Positions 6,608 through 8,280 of a stretch of DNA of 8,280 nt are shown here, piece after piece. The position numbers were made by a program, and so were the translations under genes. The stretch spans positions 1 to 8,280 of the forward strand of contig DIYV01000086.1 in assembly GCA_002429165.1 (NCBI GenBank). The letters run 5' to 3'. Origin of the DNA: Gallionella sp. UBA6045 (GTDB lineage Bacteria; Pseudomonadota; Gammaproteobacteria; Burkholderiales; Gallionellaceae). The notes under the pieces were generated by a model. That model did not search any database, was not told the origin of the DNA, and saw only the letters and a program-made list of their open reading frames with translations. Position 1 is the stretch's first letter, and each line of letters starts with the position of its first letter.

Positions 6608-6634
6608 TACACACGATAACTACAGAAAATTTTA

Positions 6635-7402
6635 ATGCGCATTATTTCAGTGAACTTGAACGGCATTCGTTCCGCCGCCGGCAAAGGCTTCTACGAATGG
6701 CTCGCCCAGCAGGATGCCGACATCGTTTGCCTGCAGGAACTCAAGGCGCAGGCACCGGACATGACCGCCCAGATGCTCGCGCCACATGGCTTTCACGGCT
6801 ACTTCCATTATGCGGAAAAAAAGGGTTACAGCGGTGTCGGCATCTATAGCCGCGAACGGCCGCAGCGTGTCACACAGGGTTTGGGTATCGCCGAGTTCGA
6901 TGCCGAGGGGCGGTATATTTGCGCGGATTTTGCCGGTTTCAGCGTGGTGTCGGTATATCTGCCGTCGGGCTCCAGCGGCGAGGAACGCCAGGCGGTCAAG
7001 TTCAAGTTCATGGAAGCTTTCATGCCTCACCTCCGCGAGTTGCGTGCCAGCGGTCGCGAGGTGGTGATCTGCGGCGACTGGAATATCGCCCACCGGGAAA
7101 TCGATCTGAAGAACTGGCGTGGGAATAAAAAGAATTCCGGATTCCTGCCAGAAGAACGCGCCTGGCTGACGGAGTTATTCGATGAAGTCGGCTTTGCCGA
7201 CGTGTTCCGCCGTGTTCATCCGGAACTGGAAGCTTATACCTGGTGGTCGAATCGTGGCCAGGCGTGGGCCAAGAATGTCGGTTGGCGCATCGATTACCAG
7301 ATTGCTACGCCCGGCATTGCCGCGCAAGCCGAGTCAGCAAGCATTTACAAAGCGCAACGTTTTTCGGACCACGCGCCGCTGATCATCGACTATCGGGACT
7401 AG
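6635..7402 (+). CDS. xth: Exodeoxyribonuclease III (AP endonuclease, EEP family)
   Basis: DNA repair enzyme of base excision repair: cleaves 5' of abasic sites and degrades duplex DNA from 3' ends, Mg2+-dependent. At 255 aa it is the normal ExoIII length. Active-site residues can be placed: Asn7 (V-N-L-N-G-I-R), Glu35 (L-Q-E-L-K), Tyr108 (S-V-Y-L-P-S-G), Asp148 and Asn150 (G-D-W-N-I-A-H), Asp220 (W-R-I-D-Y) and the Asp246-His247 pair (S-D-H-A-P). W-x-x-N-R-G-x-A at 204-210 is also typical. Start ATG 6635 matches the family N-terminus but has no convincing Shine-Dalgarno. It is transcribed away from pyrE out of the shared palindromic promoter and ends 10 nt from the convergent rhodanese gene, with no terminator hairpin between them. 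Confidence 0.95.
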   Translation: MRIISVNLNGIRSAAGKGFYEWLAQQDADIVCLQELKAQAPDMTAQMLAPHGFHGYFHYAEKKGYSGVGIYSRERPQRVTQGLGIAEFDAEGRYICADFAGFSVVSVYLPSGSSGEERQAVKFKFMEAFMPHLRELRASGREVVICGDWNIAHREIDLKNWRGNKKNSGFLPEERAWLTELFDEVGFADVFRRVHPELEAYTWWSNRGQAWAKNVGWRIDYQIATPGIAAQAESASIYKAQRFSDHAPLIIDYRD

Positions 7403-7412
7403 CTCTGTTCGA

Positions 7413-7865
7413 CTAACTTTGCTCCCAGGGCAGTCCTGCCGCCCGCCAACCACCAATCGTATTGCGGTGCTTGCCGGTGTCCATCTCGCCTTCGAAACCT
7501 TCCAGCATGTTGTAGCAGTCGGCGTAACCGGCCTGGGTTGCGGCAATCGCGGCGTAATGCGAGCGCACTCCGCTGCGGCAAATGAATATCACCAGTGCTT
7601 CCTTGTCGACTTGCTGTTCCAGTTGGGCGATGAAATGCGGGTTGCGGTTCATCCCCGGATAGCTCGCCCATTCGATCAATGTGGCATCCGGTACCTTTCC
7701 GACCCAATCCAGTTCAGCGCGACTGCGCACATCCACCAATCTTGCGCCCGGTGCGGACTGCTGTATTTGGTAGGCCTCGTCCGGATAAAGCGCGCCTTCA
7801 TAGGGCAGATTCAATTCTTCGGCACGTTGCTGCGCGGCTTGCAGAATGGCGGTGATTTTTCCCAT
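7413..7865 (-). CDS. Single-domain rhodanese-like protein
   Basis: Predicted cytosolic rhodanese-like sulfurtransferase of 150 aa. A short helical N-terminus (1-20) precedes the domain. It shows L-V-D-V-R-S-R-A-E-L (43-52, the conserved Asp-Val-Arg strand), V-x-D-A-T-L-I-E-W (58-66), and the active-site loop C-R-S-G-V-R-S with Cys96, which would carry a persulfide. The C-terminal G-G-W-x-x-A-G-L-P-W (138-147) is common to this proteobacterial subgroup. The start is ATG 7865, with an AGAAAGA-like site upstream. An in-frame ATG at 7943 is rejected because it lies upstream of the likely -10 box at 7928-7923. No sulfur-metabolism gene is adjacent, so donor and acceptor are unknown. Confidence 0.9.
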   Translation of the reverse strand: MGKITAILQAAQQRAEELNLPYEGALYPDEAYQIQQSAPGARLVDVRSRAELDWVGKVPDATLIEWASYPGMNRNPHFIAQLEQQVDKEALVIFICRSGVRSHYAAIAATQAGYADCYNMLEGFEGEMDTGKHRNTIGGWRAAGLPWEQS

Positions 7866-7912
7866 GTCGGTTCTTTCTGCCCAAGCAAATATGACTTGGT
7901 TAATAGAAATGA

Positions 7913-7936
7913 TATGCTGTGCATTATAGAAGCATA
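7913..7936. promoter_or_regulatory. Inverted repeat over divergent promoter (candidate operator)
   Basis: TATGCT (7913-7918) and AGCATA (7931-7936) form a perfect 6-bp inverted repeat with a 12-nt spacer. The spacer holds TATAAT on the minus strand (7928-7923), the likely -10 box of the rhodanese gene, and TATAGA on the plus strand (7925-7930), a possible -10 box for the cation efflux gene. -35 matches are weak. A dimer bound here could control both genes. Confidence 0.4.
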
Positions 7937-7950
7937 CCTGCATAACCGAA

Positions 7951-8280
7951 ATGAATAATCACACCGATCCGCATCAATCCGACAGCCAAATCGGGGCTTT
8001 TGAACCGGTGAATCCGGAACGTTTTGCCGCCGCGCAAAAAAGCACCTGGGTCAGTATAGCCATCAATGTGCTGTTGACCTCCTTGCAGATGGTGGGCGGT
8101 TTTTTTGCGCACTCGCAAGCCTTGATGGCGGATGGCCTGCACTCCCTGTCGGATCTGCTTTCGGATGTGCTGGTGCTGTTTGCCAATCGGCACGGCAACC
8201 GGCATGCAGATGCAGAACACCCTTACGGTCATGCGCGGATAGAAACCGCGGCGACGCTTATTCTCGGGACATTTCTCGCG
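7951..8280 (+). CDS. Cation diffusion facilitator family transporter (5' part)
   Basis: First 110 codons of an inner-membrane metal/proton antiporter; the gene runs off the end of the window in frame. A polar 30-residue N-terminus is followed by TM1 (about 32-52), then TM2 with A-L-M-A-D-G-L-H-S-L-S-D (57-68). His64 and Asp68 make an H-x3-D pair at the position of D45-x3-D49 in E. coli FieF; this is a transport-site motif often tied to Zn or Cd, though the metal cannot be fixed from half a site. H-P-Y-G-H-A-R-I-E (90-98) is the family's cytosolic loop, and TM3 begins near 100. Start ATG 7951 is the only ATG in frame after the stop at 7927-7929; its Shine-Dalgarno is poor. Divergent from the rhodanese gene, with a shared candidate operator. 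Confidence 0.92.
   Translation, partial: MNNHTDPHQSDSQIGAFEPVNPERFAAAQKSTWVSIAINVLLTSLQMVGGFFAHSQALMADGLHSLSDLLSDVLVLFANRHGNRHADAEHPYGHARIETAATLILGTFLA

Noticed and set aside
6567..6614. Upstream ATGs as the pyrE start
   Set aside because: They overlap or precede the -10 box, and the family N-terminus begins at ATG 6566.
7403..7412. Bidirectional terminator between xth and the rhodanese gene
   Set aside because: No stem with a T-run can be drawn in this 10-nt gap or its immediate flanks.
7866..7943. Upstream ATG as the rhodanese start
   Set aside because: It precedes the likely -10 box, and the extension has no similarity to the family.

Overview
The window looks like a chromosomal segment of a betaproteobacterium, probably of the Nitrosomonadales/Gallionellaceae type. 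This rests on the character of the proteins (class I FBPase, PurE, a long-form PurC, PyrE divergent from exodeoxyribonuclease III, a DUF4124 envelope protein) and on the moderately high GC. No ribosomal or other marker gene is present, so the placement is an inference. Most of the window is housekeeping metabolism. I see no tRNA, rRNA, CRISPR array, transposase or integrase.

Region 1 (1-1793): a minus-strand lipoprotein gene (195-1502) encodes a lipobox, an eight-glycine run, a fibronectin type III domain and six NHL-like blades. A strong hairpin terminator follows it. The non-coding flanks on both sides share a set of short words in similar order, as if an old degenerate repeat brackets the gene. 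The right flank also holds a perfect 14-bp palindrome and the likely fbp promoter.

Region 2 (1794-5323): a tight five-gene plus-strand operon, fbp - purE - anchored thioredoxin-fold protein - purC - beta-carbonic anhydrase. Gaps are 4 and 15 nt, then there are two 4-nt ATGA overlaps, and a rho-independent terminator closes it. It joins a Calvin/gluconeogenesis enzyme, two purine steps around AIR carboxylation, and an enzyme that interconverts CO2 and bicarbonate. purK is not in the window. The third gene is the least ordinary: a thioredoxin-like domain with no cysteine at all.

Region 3 (5315-7402): pyrE and a DUF4124/coiled-coil envelope protein form a minus-strand pair with a 14-nt overlap, convergent with the carbonic anhydrase. 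pyrE is divergent from the exodeoxyribonuclease III gene across a short gap. In that gap the -10 box is a perfect 12-bp palindrome that can serve both directions.

Region 4 (7413-8280): a single-domain rhodanese gene on the minus strand, convergent with the exonuclease gene, and the 5' part of a cation diffusion facilitator gene that runs off the window. Their shared 85-bp gap carries an inverted repeat centred on the likely -10 box of the rhodanese gene, which makes it a candidate operator.

The most useful leads are the cysteine-free thioredoxin-fold protein in a purine operon, the symmetric divergent promoter, the candidate operator at the metal-efflux gene, and the repeat pair around the lipoprotein gene. 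I found no clear evidence of a wholly new multi-gene system.
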